Origin: Velamenicoccus sp964471325
GTDB taxonomy: Bacteria; Omnitrophota; Gorgyraeia; Velamenicoccales; Velamenicoccaceae
Assembly: GCA_964471325.1 (NCBI GenBank)
Contig: CAYYFL010000034.1
Coordinates: 1-7,840 of the forward strand
Reading direction: 5' to 3'
Length of the DNA stretch: 7,840 bases
Shown: positions 1 through 7,096 of the stretch, piece by piece
Numbering within the stretch: the stretch's first letter is position 1
How the letters are laid out: each line of letters begins with the position of its first letter
Notes under the pieces: model-generated
What the model saw: only the letters and a program-made list of their open reading frames with translations
The model's database searches: none
Told to the model about the DNA's origin: nothing
Translations under genes and position numbers: made by a program

Positions 1-409
1 TTTCCAAATCCCGGAGGCCGATATCCAAAAGCGCCGAAATCCTGGACGGCACGGCCTTGAAAAACCAGATATGCGTAACAGGAGCGGCCAATTCAATATG
101 GCCCATGCGGTCACGGCGGACATTGGAACGCGTGACTTCCACGCCGCAGCGGTCGCAGACGATATTCCTGAACTTGTTGCCCTTGTATTTTCCGCAGTTG
201 CACTCCCAGTCCTTGACGGGCCCGAAGATCTTCTCGCAGAAAAGGCCGTCCTTTTCAGGCTTGAGGGTTCGGTAATTGATCGTCTCGGCCTTTTTGACCT
301 CGCCCTTAGACCAGGAACGGATCGTCGCAGAGGAGGCGATCTTGACGGAGATCGAGTCAAACTGAGAGATTTCTTCGTTCGGATTTTTCTGATTGAGATC
401 TCTTCTCAT
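1..409 (-). CDS. rpoC: DNA-directed RNA polymerase subunit beta', N-terminal part (runs off left edge)
   Basis: RpoC is the beta' subunit, which with beta forms the catalytic cleft of RNA polymerase. Only the first 136 codons lie in the window; the catalytic NADFDGD loop is beyond the left edge. The visible protein starts MRRDLNQKNPNEEISQFDSI and contains the zinc-binding (ZBD) motif: C70 and C72 (ECNCGKYKG) with C85 and C88 (CDRCGVEVT), at the same positions as in the E. coli protein. It continues with the conserved segments GHIELAAPVTHIWFFK and SALLDIGLRDLE. The ATG at 409 is chosen because an AAGGA Shine-Dalgarno sequence lies 8 nt upstream (418-422) and the protein begins at the expected family position. 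It follows rpoB after a 52-nt spacer that holds a palindromic element, so the two are surely co-transcribed. Nothing in the visible part looks broken. Confidence 0.97.
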   Translation of the reverse strand, partial: MRRDLNQKNPNEEISQFDSISVKIASSATIRSWSKGEVKKAETINYRTLKPEKDGLFCEKIFGPVKDWECNCGKYKGNKFRNIVCDRCGVEVTRSNVRRDRMGHIELAAPVTHIWFFKAVPSRISALLDIGLRDLE

Positions 410-425
410 CCTTCGTGTCCTTTTT

Positions 426-464
426 CTTCCCTCAGGATGACACTGAGCGAAGTCGAACGTGTCA
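426..464. repeat. Palindromic repeat element at the rpoB-rpoC junction
   Basis: Two overlapping hairpins can be read here. Hairpin A has perfect 6-bp arms TGACAC (438-443) and GTGTCA (459-464) around the 15-nt loop TGAGCGAAGTCGAAC. Hairpin B pairs CTTCCCTCAG (426-435) with CTGAGCGAAG (443-452), 9 of 10 positions, around a 7-nt loop. They share bases, so only one can form at a time. The rpoB stop codon TGA (462-464 on the minus strand) is part of the outer arm of A. The sequence TTCGACTTCGCTCAG followed by CTGAG resembles, from memory, a palindromic repeat seen dispersed in many bacterial genomes; here the second arm looks decayed (GGGAAGAAAAA). Whether it is repeated in this genome cannot be seen from the window. 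Confidence 0.65.
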
Positions 465-3400
465 TTTTTGTCTTTCCATTTTTATATCAAGCCCAAGACC
501 CTGCAATTCTTTGACCAGAACATTAAAAGACTCCGGCGTTCCCGGACTCAACCGTTGTTCGCCTTTAACGATCGCCTCGTAGATCCTCGTGCGGCCGGCG
601 ACGTCATCGCTCTTGACCGTGAGCATCTCCTGAAGGCTGAAGGCCGCGCCGTACGCCTCCAGGGCCCAGACTTCCATCTCGCCGAACCGCTGGCCGCCGA
701 ACTGGGCCTTGCCGCCGAGAGGTTGCTGTGTCACGAGAGAATAGGGACCAATAGAACGCGCATGGATCTTTTCATCGACCAGATGGATCAGTTTCATCAT
801 ATAGATATAACCCACCGTTACCTTCTGGTCGAACTTCCTTCCGGTAAAACCGTCATAAACATCAACCTTGCCGTCTTCCGGCAGGCCAGCCTTGTGAAGC
901 ATCTCCTTGACCTCGCTCTCGGAGGCGCCGTCGAAAACAGGAGTTGCAACATGCAACCCGAGGACCTTTGCCGCCCATCCTAAATGCGTCTCTAAGATCT
1001 GTCCGACGTTCATACGCGACGGCACACCCAGAGGATTAAGCACCAACTCTACCGGTGTTCCGTCCTCCAGAAAAGGCATATCTTCTTCGGGGAGGATCTT
1101 GGCGATAACACCCTTGTTGCCATGGCGGCCGGCCATCTTATCGCCGACGGCAAGCCTGCGCTTGGTGGCGACGTAGACAACGACTTTTTTGAGAACGCCC
1201 GGCGCCAGCTCATCGCCCCTCTTGATCTTCTCGATCTCCTGCTCCTCTTCCTGGGCGAGTTCCTTGATCTGTTCGTCAAAGAATTTGGCGATATGTTTGG
1301 CCTCTTCGTTATCCTCAAGGTCGGCGGTCAACGCCTTGGCCTTCGAGACCCCCAGAAGGGAAGCGATCTTGTTGATCTTTTCCTCCTGGATATATTCGAT
1401 CTCTTGTGCATAATAGGCCTTGATCTCCTTGATCTGGCCCAATTCCTTCTTTTTGTCTTCCTTGGACTTGCGTCCTCTCTCTTTTCTCTGGAAGATCTGC
1501 ACATCGATAACCACGCCTTCGATCCCCGGAGGGACCGTCAGGGAGGTATCGCGCACATCGCCGGCCTTTTCACCGAAGATCGCGCGCAGCAGCCTCTCTT
1601 CAGGAGACAGCTCGGATTCCGTTTTTGGCGTGACCTTACCGACCAGGATATCTCCGGCATCGACTTCGGCGCCGATGCGCACGATGCCGTTTTCGTCGAG
1701 ATTGCGCAGCGCCTCCTCGGAAACATTCGGGATGTCCCGTGTGATCTCTTCATTACCCAGGCGTGTCTCCCGGGCTTCCAGCTCGAATTCCTCGATGTGG
1801 ATCGACGTATACGCGTCCTCCTTCGCGAGTTTCTCGCTGACCAGGATCGCGTCTTCAAAGTTAAAGCCGCGCCACGGCATAAAAGCCGCCAGGAGATTCT
1901 TGCCCAGGGCCAACTCGCCGTCCTTGGTGCCAATGCCGTCAGCGATCACCTCGCCCTGGCGGACCTTCTGGCCAAGATTGACGATCGGCTTCTGATTCAC
2001 GCAGGTATTCGCGTTGGAACGCTTGAATTTCCTTAGTTCATAGACCTTATTGTTGATGGTGATGGCATTGGCATCGACGGCCTTAACCACCCCATCTTCT
2101 TCACTGATGACGACGGCGCCGGAATCGATCGCGGCCTTCTGCTCCATATCGGTGCCGACCAACGGGCGTTCGGTGATCATCAAGGGCACCGCCTGGCGCT
2201 GCATGTTGGAACCCATCAGCGCGCGGTTGGCGTCATCGTGCTCTAAAAACGGGATCAGGGATGCCGCCAGGGACACCAGTTGTTTCGGCGATACATCCAT
2301 GAAGTCGACTTTCTTGGGAGGTAATTTTGGGAAATCGCCCCTGAGGCGGCAAATGACGTCCTTCTCCTGGAAGCTTCCGTCTTCATCCAGGGGACTGTTG
2401 GCCTGCGCCATGGACTTATTGAGCTCAAGATCCGCCGTAATATACTCGATCCTCTTTGTGACGCGGCCGTCGTCAACCTTACGATAAGGCGTCTCAAGAT
2501 ATCCAAGATCATTGACTCTGGCATAGGTCGTTAATGATGCAATCAGCCCGATGTTCGGACCTTCAGGCGTCTCAATAGGGCAAATACGGCCATAATGGGA
2601 CTGGTGGATATCGCGGACTTCAAACCCCGCCCTTTCACGGGACAATCCGCCCGGCCCCAGCGCGCTCAAACGGCGTTTATGGGTCAGCTCTGCCAAGGGA
2701 TTGACCTGGTCCATGAATTGGGACAGCTGGCTCCTGGCAAAGAAATCGCGAATCTGGCTGGAGAAAAGTTTGGAATTAATCAAATGATAGATCATGACCG
2801 CGTCGGCATCCGTCAAAATCGCCAGACGCTCGCGGATGGACCTTTCCAATCTTGCCAGGCCGATCCTCGCCTGGTTCTGGATGAGTTCACCCACGGTCTT
2901 AACGCGGCGATTACCTAAATGGTCGATATCGTCGATCTCGCCTTCGCCCTTCTTGAGACCCACGAGATACTGGATCACCTTGATCACCGTCTCGGCATCC
3001 AGGATACGCTTATCGACAGAAACGCCCATGCCGAGCTTTCTGTTCAATATGAAACGGCCGGCACGGGCGATATCGTAGCGCTTGGGATCAAAAAAGAGCC
3101 GATAGAACAGCTCCTCGGCCGCTTCCGGCGTCACCGGCTCCGTCGGGCGCATCTTGCGATAAAAGTCAATAAGGGCCTCTTCCTTGTTCTTGGTAAAATC
3201 TTTCTTGAGGGTATTGGCAATCTCAGGGACATCGCCGAAGGCTTTTGTGATCTCTTCATCTCCGGAGAACCCCATGATACGCAAGATCTGCGTCGCCGGA
3301 AAACTGCGGCGGCGGTCCACATAGGCCAGGATAACTTCGTTCAAATCATATTTGAATTCAAGCCATGCCCCACGGTAAGGGATGATGCGGCCGTAGAATA

Positions 3401-3863
3401 TCTTTTTGCCGGTAGGATGCTGTTCCTCTTCAAAGCAAACGCCCGGGGAACGCTGCAGCTGACTCACAATAACCCGCTCGTCGCCATTGATGATAAAGGA
3501 GGCTGTCGGCGTCATCAAGGGAAGCTCCCCGAAATAGACCTCCTGGATCTTAACGTCGTTGGGTGTGATCAGACGCAGGTTCGCGCGCAAAGGCGACGCA
3601 AAAGTCATTCCCCTGCGGCGGCATTCTTCAACGGAGTATTTCGGCTTGCCGAGGGTGTAACTGACAAACTCAAGACGGAACCTTTTGTCGAAACTCTCAA
3701 TCGGAAAAACTTCCTGGAACGCTTCTTGCAGCCCCAGGGATTTCCGTTCTTCGGAACGGACATCAGCCTGCAGAAACTCCTCATAAGACAAGAGTTGCAG
3801 GTCCAAGAGATTCGGCATCGGGTAAATCTCTCTTAATTTGGCAAAGCTTTTTCTTTTGCTCAT
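462..3863 (-). CDS. rpoB: DNA-directed RNA polymerase subunit beta
   Basis: RpoB is the beta subunit of RNA polymerase, forming one pincer of the DNA clamp and part of the active site. The 1133-residue protein is full length and compact, without the large lineage insertions of E. coli RpoB (1342 residues). In order one sees the N-terminal protrusion and lobe (INGDERVIVSQLQRSPGV, 125-142), the rifampicin-binding region (SQLSQFMDQ and THKRRLSALG, 378-403), ETPEGPNIGL (431-440), the active-site acidic pair E670/D671 (GFNFEDAIL), a charged helical stretch probably in the flap (about 791-885), the lysines K909 and K917 (GDKMAGRHGNKG) equivalent to E. coli K1065 and K1073, and the C-terminal clamp (FGGQRFGEMEVWALEAYGAA, 1055-1074). 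Rifampicin-contact residues Q382, D385, H395, S400 and I441 are all wild type. The start ATG has GGAG 7 nt upstream. The gene follows rplL by 43 nt. The stop codon lies in a palindromic element. Confidence 0.99.
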   Translation of the reverse strand: MSKRKSFAKLREIYPMPNLLDLQLLSYEEFLQADVRSEERKSLGLQEAFQEVFPIESFDKRFRLEFVSYTLGKPKYSVEECRRRGMTFASPLRANLRLITPNDVKIQEVYFGELPLMTPTASFIINGDERVIVSQLQRSPGVCFEEEQHPTGKKIFYGRIIPYRGAWLEFKYDLNEVILAYVDRRRSFPATQILRIMGFSGDEEITKAFGDVPEIANTLKKDFTKNKEEALIDFYRKMRPTEPVTPEAAEELFYRLFFDPKRYDIARAGRFILNRKLGMGVSVDKRILDAETVIKVIQYLVGLKKGEGEIDDIDHLGNRRVKTVGELIQNQARIGLARLERSIRERLAILTDADAVMIYHLINSKLFSSQIRDFFARSQLSQFMDQVNPLAELTHKRRLSALGPGGLSRERAGFEVRDIHQSHYGRICPIETPEGPNIGLIASLTTYARVNDLGYLETPYRKVDDGRVTKRIEYITADLELNKSMAQANSPLDEDGSFQEKDVICRLRGDFPKLPPKKVDFMDVSPKQLVSLAASLIPFLEHDDANRALMGSNMQRQAVPLMITERPLVGTDMEQKAAIDSGAVVISEEDGVVKAVDANAITINNKVYELRKFKRSNANTCVNQKPIVNLGQKVRQGEVIADGIGTKDGELALGKNLLAAFMPWRGFNFEDAILVSEKLAKEDAYTSIHIEEFELEARETRLGNEEITRDIPNVSEEALRNLDENGIVRIGAEVDAGDILVGKVTPKTESELSPEERLLRAIFGEKAGDVRDTSLTVPPGIEGVVIDVQIFQRKERGRKSKEDKKKELGQIKEIKAYYAQEIEYIQEEKINKIASLLGVSKAKALTADLEDNEEAKHIAKFFDEQIKELAQEEEQEIEKIKRGDELAPGVLKKVVVYVATKRRLAVGDKMAGRHGNKGVIAKILPEEDMPFLEDGTPVELVLNPLGVPSRMNVGQILETHLGWAAKVLGLHVATPVFDGASESEVKEMLHKAGLPEDGKVDVYDGFTGRKFDQKVTVGYIYMMKLIHLVDEKIHARSIGPYSLVTQQPLGGKAQFGGQRFGEMEVWALEAYGAAFSLQEMLTVKSDDVAGRTRIYEAIVKGEQRLSPGTPESFNVLVKELQGLGLDIKMERQK

Positions 3864-3906
3864 TCAAGTCTCCGCATTCAACGGATGATTTAAGGTCCGA
3901 CCCGAT

Positions 3907-4293
3907 TTACTTCAGCTCCACCGTCGCTCCGGCGGCTTCCAGCTTCTTCTTGAGCTCGTCGGCTTCAGCCTTTGGAACGCTCTCTTTGACGGGTTTCGGT
4001 GCGCCATCCACCAGGTCTTTAGCTTCTTTCAGACCAAGATTGGTGATCGCACGGACTTCCTTGATGACGGCGATCTTGTTGGCGCCTGCGCTGGTGAGCA
4101 CGACCGTAAAGACGGTCTTCTCTTCCACTGCAGCCGCTCCCGCCCCTGCGCCTGCTCCCGGAGCAGCCGCCATCGCCATCACGGGCGCCTGGGCCGTCAC
4201 GCCGAATTTCTCTTCGATGGCCTTCACCAGGTCGCTCAATTCAAGGACGGTCATCGATTCGATTTCCTTGATCATGTCTTCGATTTTTGCCAT
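3907..4293 (-). CDS. rplL: 50S ribosomal protein L7/L12
   Basis: L7/L12 forms the flexible dimers of the ribosomal stalk that recruit and stimulate translation GTPases (EF-Tu, EF-G, IF2). At 128 residues the length is typical. The N-terminal dimerisation and L10-binding helices cover about 1-33 (EDMIKEIESMTVLELSDLVK). A low-complexity Ala/Gly/Pro hinge follows (about 37-55, AAAPGAGAGAGAAA). The globular C-terminal domain covers about 58-128, with the factor-binding stretch GANKIAVIKEVRAITNLGLK and the end GATVELK. It has the strongest Shine-Dalgarno of the cluster (AGGGGAGG, 4301-4308, 7 nt before ATG). That fits the extra copies of L7/L12 needed per ribosome, made from the same mRNA as L10. 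It lies 45 nt after rplJ and 43 nt before rpoB. Confidence 0.99.
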   Translation of the reverse strand: MAKIEDMIKEIESMTVLELSDLVKAIEEKFGVTAQAPVMAMAAAPGAGAGAGAAAVEEKTVFTVVLTSAGANKIAVIKEVRAITNLGLKEAKDLVDGAPKPVKESVPKAEADELKKKLEAAGATVELK

Positions 4294-4338
4294 GTGATTA
4301 CCTCCCCTTTCCTAGGATATGCAAGTTAAGAGTTGAAA

Positions 4339-4878
4339 TTATTTTTTCTGATCTTTAACGGCATTGAGCGCATACGCCAGCTTCGTCACAATCTGGTTAA
4401 GGCTCATCGCCAGTTTGCTTATGGGTGCATTCAAAGCAGATGCGACCTGCTGATAGAGGCCTTGTCTGGAAGGAAGCTTGGAGATGAAATCAAGGTCTGC
4501 CTTGCTCAGGACCCTCTCGGACATGAATCCGCCGCAAAGCTTCAGGGCCTCGTGCTGCTTGGCAAAATTCACGAGGACCTTGGACGTCGCAACAGGATCA
4601 TCCTTGACGAAAACCATGGCCATCGGCCCATCAACAAGGCGGACGGCGTCCGCCGGTTTCTTGGTTTCTTCAAAAGCCTTGCGCATAAAGGAATTCTTGG
4701 CGACCAGAATGCTGGCCCCCACGGTCTTCAAGTCTTTCCTCAGTTGTGTCATCTCGGCGGAAGACATCTTCTGATAATTCAAAAGGAAGATATCCTGGGC
4801 ATGGTCCAACCGCCGCCTGATCTCCAAGCCGACTAGATTCCTATAAATCTCCCCGATCCTCTTCGTCATGACGTTCAT
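4339..4878 (-). CDS. rplJ: 50S ribosomal protein L10
   Basis: L10 anchors the L7/L12 dimers to 23S rRNA near L11 at the base of the stalk. The protein has 179 residues, near the family norm. The N-terminal RNA-binding domain shows DIFLLNYQKMSSAEMTQLRK (29-48) and GASILVAKNSFMRKAF (54-69), then VDGPMAMVFVKDDPVATSKV (82-101). The C-terminal helix that carries the L7/L12 dimers ends in KLAMSLNQIVTKLAYALNAVK (about 155-175). The first ATG (4878) overlaps the rplA stop codon as ATGA and has AAAGG about 7 nt upstream, so it was preferred; a second in-frame ATG at 4869 is possible and would remove three residues. The overlap implies translational coupling with rplA and leaves no room for a separate rplJ leader. 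Confidence 0.97.
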   Translation of the reverse strand: MNVMTKRIGEIYRNLVGLEIRRRLDHAQDIFLLNYQKMSSAEMTQLRKDLKTVGASILVAKNSFMRKAFEETKKPADAVRLVDGPMAMVFVKDDPVATSKVLVNFAKQHEALKLCGGFMSERVLSKADLDFISKLPSRQGLYQQVASALNAPISKLAMSLNQIVTKLAYALNAVKDQKK

Positions 4879-5558
4879 GCGCCGACCTTTAATCCAGGCC
4901 CCATGCTTGTTGAGAGCGCGATCGATTTCACGAACTCACCCTTGACTGAAGCAGGCCTTGCGTTTTTAACGGTTTCTATTAAGGTAAAGGCATTCTCGTA
5001 CAGCTGCCCTTCGCTGAAAGACATTTTACCGACCGCCACGTGGATGCCGCCCTGCTTATCGACCTTGAATTCGACTTTACCGGCCTTGAGGTCCCGGATC
5101 GCCTGGCCTACGTTCGGAGTCACGGTCCCCGTCTTGGGGCTGGGCATCAATCCTCTCGGCCCCAAAACCTTGCCGAGCTTGCTTAAATCCCTCATCATGT
5201 CAGGCGTCGCCACGACGCTGTCAAAATCCATCCATCCGCCGGCAACCTTGTTGATCAATTCCTGGGCGCCGACATAATCTGCACCTGCCTCCTGGGCCTG
5301 TTTTTCGGCTTCCCCTTTACAAAAGACCGCCACGCGGATCTTTTTGCCTGTCCCATGAGGAAGGACCACAGTCCCGCGGATCATGTGGTCCGATTTCTTT
5401 GTATCCACGCGCAAATGGAAGGAAACTTCAAGGCTTTCATCGAATTTCGTCTTTGGGACGGATTTCAGGACAGCAATCGCATCCTTGAGCGCATACGTTT
5501 TGGTTTTATCTACAAGATTGGCGCCGGCTTCAAATCTTTTGCTATGCTTCTTTGACAT
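4875..5558 (-). CDS. rplA: 50S ribosomal protein L1
   Basis: L1 forms the mobile L1 stalk of the large subunit at the E site and helps release deacylated tRNA. In several bacteria it also represses its own operon by binding mRNA. The 227 residues match the family length. Diagnostic stretches are RGTVVLPHGTGK (61-72), ATPDMMRDLSKLGKVLGPRG (117-136), LMPSPKTGTVT (137-147) and the C-terminal KGEFVKSIALSTSMGPGLKV (206-225). The ATG at 5558 lies only 3 nt after the rplK stop; a GGAG inside the end of rplK serves as Shine-Dalgarno (GTGGAGTGATCCATG). Its own stop overlaps the rplJ start by 4 nt. L11, L1 and L10 are therefore probably made by coupled translation. Confidence 0.99.
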   Translation of the reverse strand: MSKKHSKRFEAGANLVDKTKTYALKDAIAVLKSVPKTKFDESLEVSFHLRVDTKKSDHMIRGTVVLPHGTGKKIRVAVFCKGEAEKQAQEAGADYVGAQELINKVAGGWMDFDSVVATPDMMRDLSKLGKVLGPRGLMPSPKTGTVTPNVGQAIRDLKAGKVEFKVDKQGGIHVAVGKMSFSEGQLYENAFTLIETVKNARPASVKGEFVKSIALSTSMGPGLKVGA

Positions 5559-5561
5559 GGA

Positions 5562-5987
5562 TCACTCCACAATATCGATGCCCATGCTGCGGGCAGTGCC
5601 TGCAACTGTTTTCTTGGCCACCTCAAGATCCGTCGTGTTCAAATCCGCCAGCTTCTGCCTGGCGATCTCCTCGACCTGCTTCTTGGTCACGGTACCGATT
5701 TTCTCCTTGCCGGCTGTTCCCGAGGCCTTTGCGAGGTTGGCCGCACGCTTAATAAGGACCGAACACGGCGGAGTCTTAATGATAAAATCGAATTTTTTGT
5801 CTTCGTAAACGGAGATGACAACGGGCAGGGTAATGCCATCCCTGTCCTTTGTCTGCTCATTAAAGGATTTGCAGAACTGCATGATATTGACACCATGCTG
5901 GCCGAGGGCCGGGCCGACGGGAGGCGCAGGATTGGCCTGACCGGCCGGAACGTGCAGTTTGATCTGTGCGACTACCTTTTTCGCCAT
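5562..5987 (-). CDS. rplK: 50S ribosomal protein L11
   Basis: L11 binds the GTPase-associated centre of 23S rRNA, contacts elongation and release factors, and is part of the thiopeptide antibiotic site. The 141-residue protein is standard length. The N-terminal domain carries the proline-rich signature GQANPAPPVGPALGQHGVN (16-34), including prolines tied to thiostrepton binding in the family, and MQFCKSFNEQT (36-46). The C-terminal rRNA-binding domain ends in GTARSMGIDIVE (130-141). The ATG at 5987 is preceded by AAGGTGA. It follows nusG after a 98-nt structured spacer and precedes rplA by 3 nt. No unusual features. Confidence 0.99.
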   Translation of the reverse strand: MAKKVVAQIKLHVPAGQANPAPPVGPALGQHGVNIMQFCKSFNEQTKDRDGITLPVVISVYEDKKFDFIIKTPPCSVLIKRAANLAKASGTAGKEKIGTVTKKQVEEIARQKLADLNTTDLEVAKKTVAGTARSMGIDIVE

Positions 5988-6085
5988 GTCTTCACCTTTT
6001 TCCCTCGACTCTGTCCTTCAACGGGCTAAAGGACTGCTCTCGGGACTCTCTGCGGCCGCTGCCTCTCCGGCAGCGGCTTTAAATT
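5988..6085 (-). promoter_or_regulatory. Structured nusG-rplK spacer (candidate rplK leader)
   Basis: This 98-nt spacer is among the longest in the cluster and contains two inverted repeats. The first is a perfect 9-bp stem GCCGCTGCC (6055-6063) and GGCAGCGGC (6069-6077) with a 5-nt loop. The second is a 6-bp stem GTCCTT (6013-6018) and AAGGAC (6029-6034) with a 10-nt loop. Neither is followed by a T-run on the minus strand, so this does not look like an intrinsic terminator. In E. coli, L1 represses rplKA translation by binding the rplK leader; the position fits such a site, but I see no sequence match that proves it. RNA processing or a small dispersed repeat are alternatives. Confidence 0.45.
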
Positions 6086-6613
6086 TTATACCTTCTCTAC
6101 CTGCCAGAATTCCAATTCTACGGGGGTCGAGCGGCCGAAAATGGATACGCTCACTTTGATCTTTTGCTTTTCCGGGTTCACTTCTTCGATCGAGCCGTTA
6201 AAATTCAGAAACGGCCCCTCGATGATGCGGACCGATTCGCCTTTTTCAAAATGCACTTTGGGAGAAGGCTTGGCCTGCGTCTCGACTGTCCGCTTCATGA
6301 TGTTGTCCACCTCTTCGGCAGTCAACGAAGACGGCTGCTTCCCCATCCCGATAAATCCCGTTGCCCCCGGGGTCGTACGCACCAACAACCATGTATTCTC
6401 GTTCAGCTCCATCTCGACCAGGATATAACCGGGGAAAAATTTTCTCTGGCTGATCTTCTTTTTGCCGGAGCGGACTTCGGAAACCTGTTCTGTCGGGATC
6501 AGGACGCGGCCCATCTGGTCTTTTAAACCGCTGGAGGCGATCCGGCCTTCCAGGCTTTTTCTGACCTTGTCTTCAGATCCGGTCTGTGTATGAACAACGT
6601 ACCACTTTTTCAT
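6086..6613 (-). CDS. nusG: Transcription termination/antitermination factor NusG
   Basis: NusG binds the RNA polymerase clamp, suppresses or modulates pausing, and links polymerase to Rho or to ribosomal protein S10. The 175-residue protein has the NGN domain (about 1-118), with KKWYVVHTQTGSEDKV (2-17), SQRKFFPGYILVEM (55-68) and TPGATGFIG (81-89), and a C-terminal KOW domain (about 124-175, KGESVRIIEGPFLNFNGSIE). The start at 6613 is chosen because the NGN domain begins there and GGGAGG lies 9 nt upstream; an upstream in-frame ATG at 6658 would add 15 residues with no family match. It follows secE after a 105-nt spacer, the usual order in bacteria. Confidence 0.98.
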   Translation of the reverse strand: MKKWYVVHTQTGSEDKVRKSLEGRIASSGLKDQMGRVLIPTEQVSEVRSGKKKISQRKFFPGYILVEMELNENTWLLVRTTPGATGFIGMGKQPSSLTAEEVDNIMKRTVETQAKPSPKVHFEKGESVRIIEGPFLNFNGSIEEVNPEKQKIKVSVSIFGRSTPVELEFWQVEKV

Positions 6614-6655
6614 CCCGTTAGGCCTCCCACCGATACGAACCGACGACACCAAAAG

Positions 6656-6685
6656 CATTCCTCATGGCAACATGGCCCCGGAATG
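6656..6685. other. Hairpin in the secE-nusG spacer
   Basis: The 105-nt spacer between secE and nusG contains perfect arms CATTCC (6656-6661) and GGAATG (6680-6685). Inside them CATG...CATG can form a second short stem. On the minus strand a TTTTTT run lies just before the hairpin rather than after it, so it is not a typical terminator. I see no convincing promoter in this spacer. Function unknown; a chance hairpin is possible. Confidence 0.3.
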
Positions 6686-6718
6686 AAAAAATACATTTAT
6701 CGCAAGGTCTGACGGGAT

Positions 6719-6922
6719 TCATTTGAGGATGATAGCAACGGCTTTGGACAATACGAAATCCAGCGCACCAATATATGCCGTCAGGATCGCCGTCACGATA
6801 AGAACGATCCATGTGGCGCTGATCAAGTCCTGGCGTGTGGGCCAGGTGACCTTGACCATCTCCCCTTTGACCTCTCTAAAGAAAACGGGAATTTTTGCGA
6901 ATGCGCTGAATACGTTGGCCAT
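6719..6922 (-). CDS. secE: Preprotein translocase subunit SecE
   Basis: SecE is the small essential clamp subunit of the SecYEG channel in the inner membrane. This is the short 67-residue form with one transmembrane helix. A cytoplasmic amphipathic helix (FFREVKGEMVKVTWP, 14-28) carries the family motif with WPTRQDL (27-33). It is followed by a hydrophobic segment of about 22 residues (about 36-58, ISATWIVLIVTAILTAYIGA). The start ATG at 6922 fits the family. A longer reading from 7039 would begin inside the tRNA-Trp gene and is rejected. The Shine-Dalgarno is weak: only GAAG about 13 nt upstream. secE lies 57 nt after tRNA-Trp and is followed by nusG. Confidence 0.95.
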   Translation of the reverse strand: MANVFSAFAKIPVFFREVKGEMVKVTWPTRQDLISATWIVLIVTAILTAYIGALDFVLSKAVAIILK

Positions 6923-6952
6923 GACAAATTGTAATCTTCGGTTTAAAACTGA

Positions 6953-6970
6953 CGGCGCATTATCGCGCCG
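6953..6970 (-). terminator. GC-rich hairpin between tRNA-Trp and secE (weak terminator or processing signal)
   Basis: Perfect inverted repeat CGGCGC (6953-6958) and GCGCCG (6965-6970) with a 6-nt loop. On the minus strand it is followed by TCAGTTTT, so it could act as a weak attenuator after tRNA-Trp. The T-run is short and interrupted, so a role in 3' processing or mRNA stability is equally likely. Confidence 0.3.
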
Positions 6971-6979
6971 ATGAAATTC

Positions 6980-7053
6980 TGGCAGGAGCGGCAGGAATCG
7001 AACCTGCAGTTCCGGTTTTGGAGACCGGTGGTTTACCACTAACCGACGCTCCT
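6980..7053 (-). tRNA. trnW: tRNA-Trp (anticodon CCA)
   Basis: A full cloverleaf can be drawn: acceptor AGGAGCG with CGCUCCU, D stem GGUU/AACC, anticodon stem CCGGU/ACCGG with loop CUCCAAA, and T stem GCAGG/CCUGC with loop UUCGAUU. The anticodon CCA sits at 7019-7021. The discriminator base is G73 (6983), typical of bacterial tRNA-Trp, and the 3' CCA is encoded in the DNA (6980-6982). Mature body is 71 nt plus CCA. It lies between rpmG and secE, the usual place in bacteria, and must be cut out of the polycistronic transcript. Confidence 0.97.
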
Positions 7054-7096
7054 AACCTTAACCCTGCACCAAGGTCCTTTCTTGGAATAAATACGG

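Noticed and set aside
1122..2036. 304-residue plus-strand open frame inside rpoB
   Set aside because: It lies wholly antisense to clearly conserved rpoB sequence, has no recognisable domain or good start signal, and its composition mirrors the rpoB codons.
2655..2732. Natural rifampicin resistance in RpoB
   Set aside because: Equivalents of E. coli Q513, D516, H526 and S531 are unchanged; the valine at the position of N518 is a common natural variant to my knowledge.
2919..3836. 305-residue plus-strand open frame inside rpoB
   Set aside because: Antisense shadow of rpoB; no family resemblance and no Shine-Dalgarno seen.
6055..6077. Intrinsic terminator after nusG
   Set aside because: The stem is strong but no T-run follows on the minus strand, and the downstream ribosomal genes lack another visible promoter.
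6086..6658. NusG extended by 15 residues from ATG 6658
   Set aside because: The Shine-Dalgarno GGGAGG and the NGN domain start both support ATG 6613.
6618..6812. 64-residue minus-strand frame with a CDKC motif overlapping secE
   Set aside because: It overlaps secE in another frame and the cysteine pair is isolated; most likely chance.
6719..7039. Longer secE starting inside the tRNA-Trp gene
   Set aside because: The extra 39 residues are translated tRNA and spacer sequence; the family N-terminus begins near MANVFSAF at 6922.
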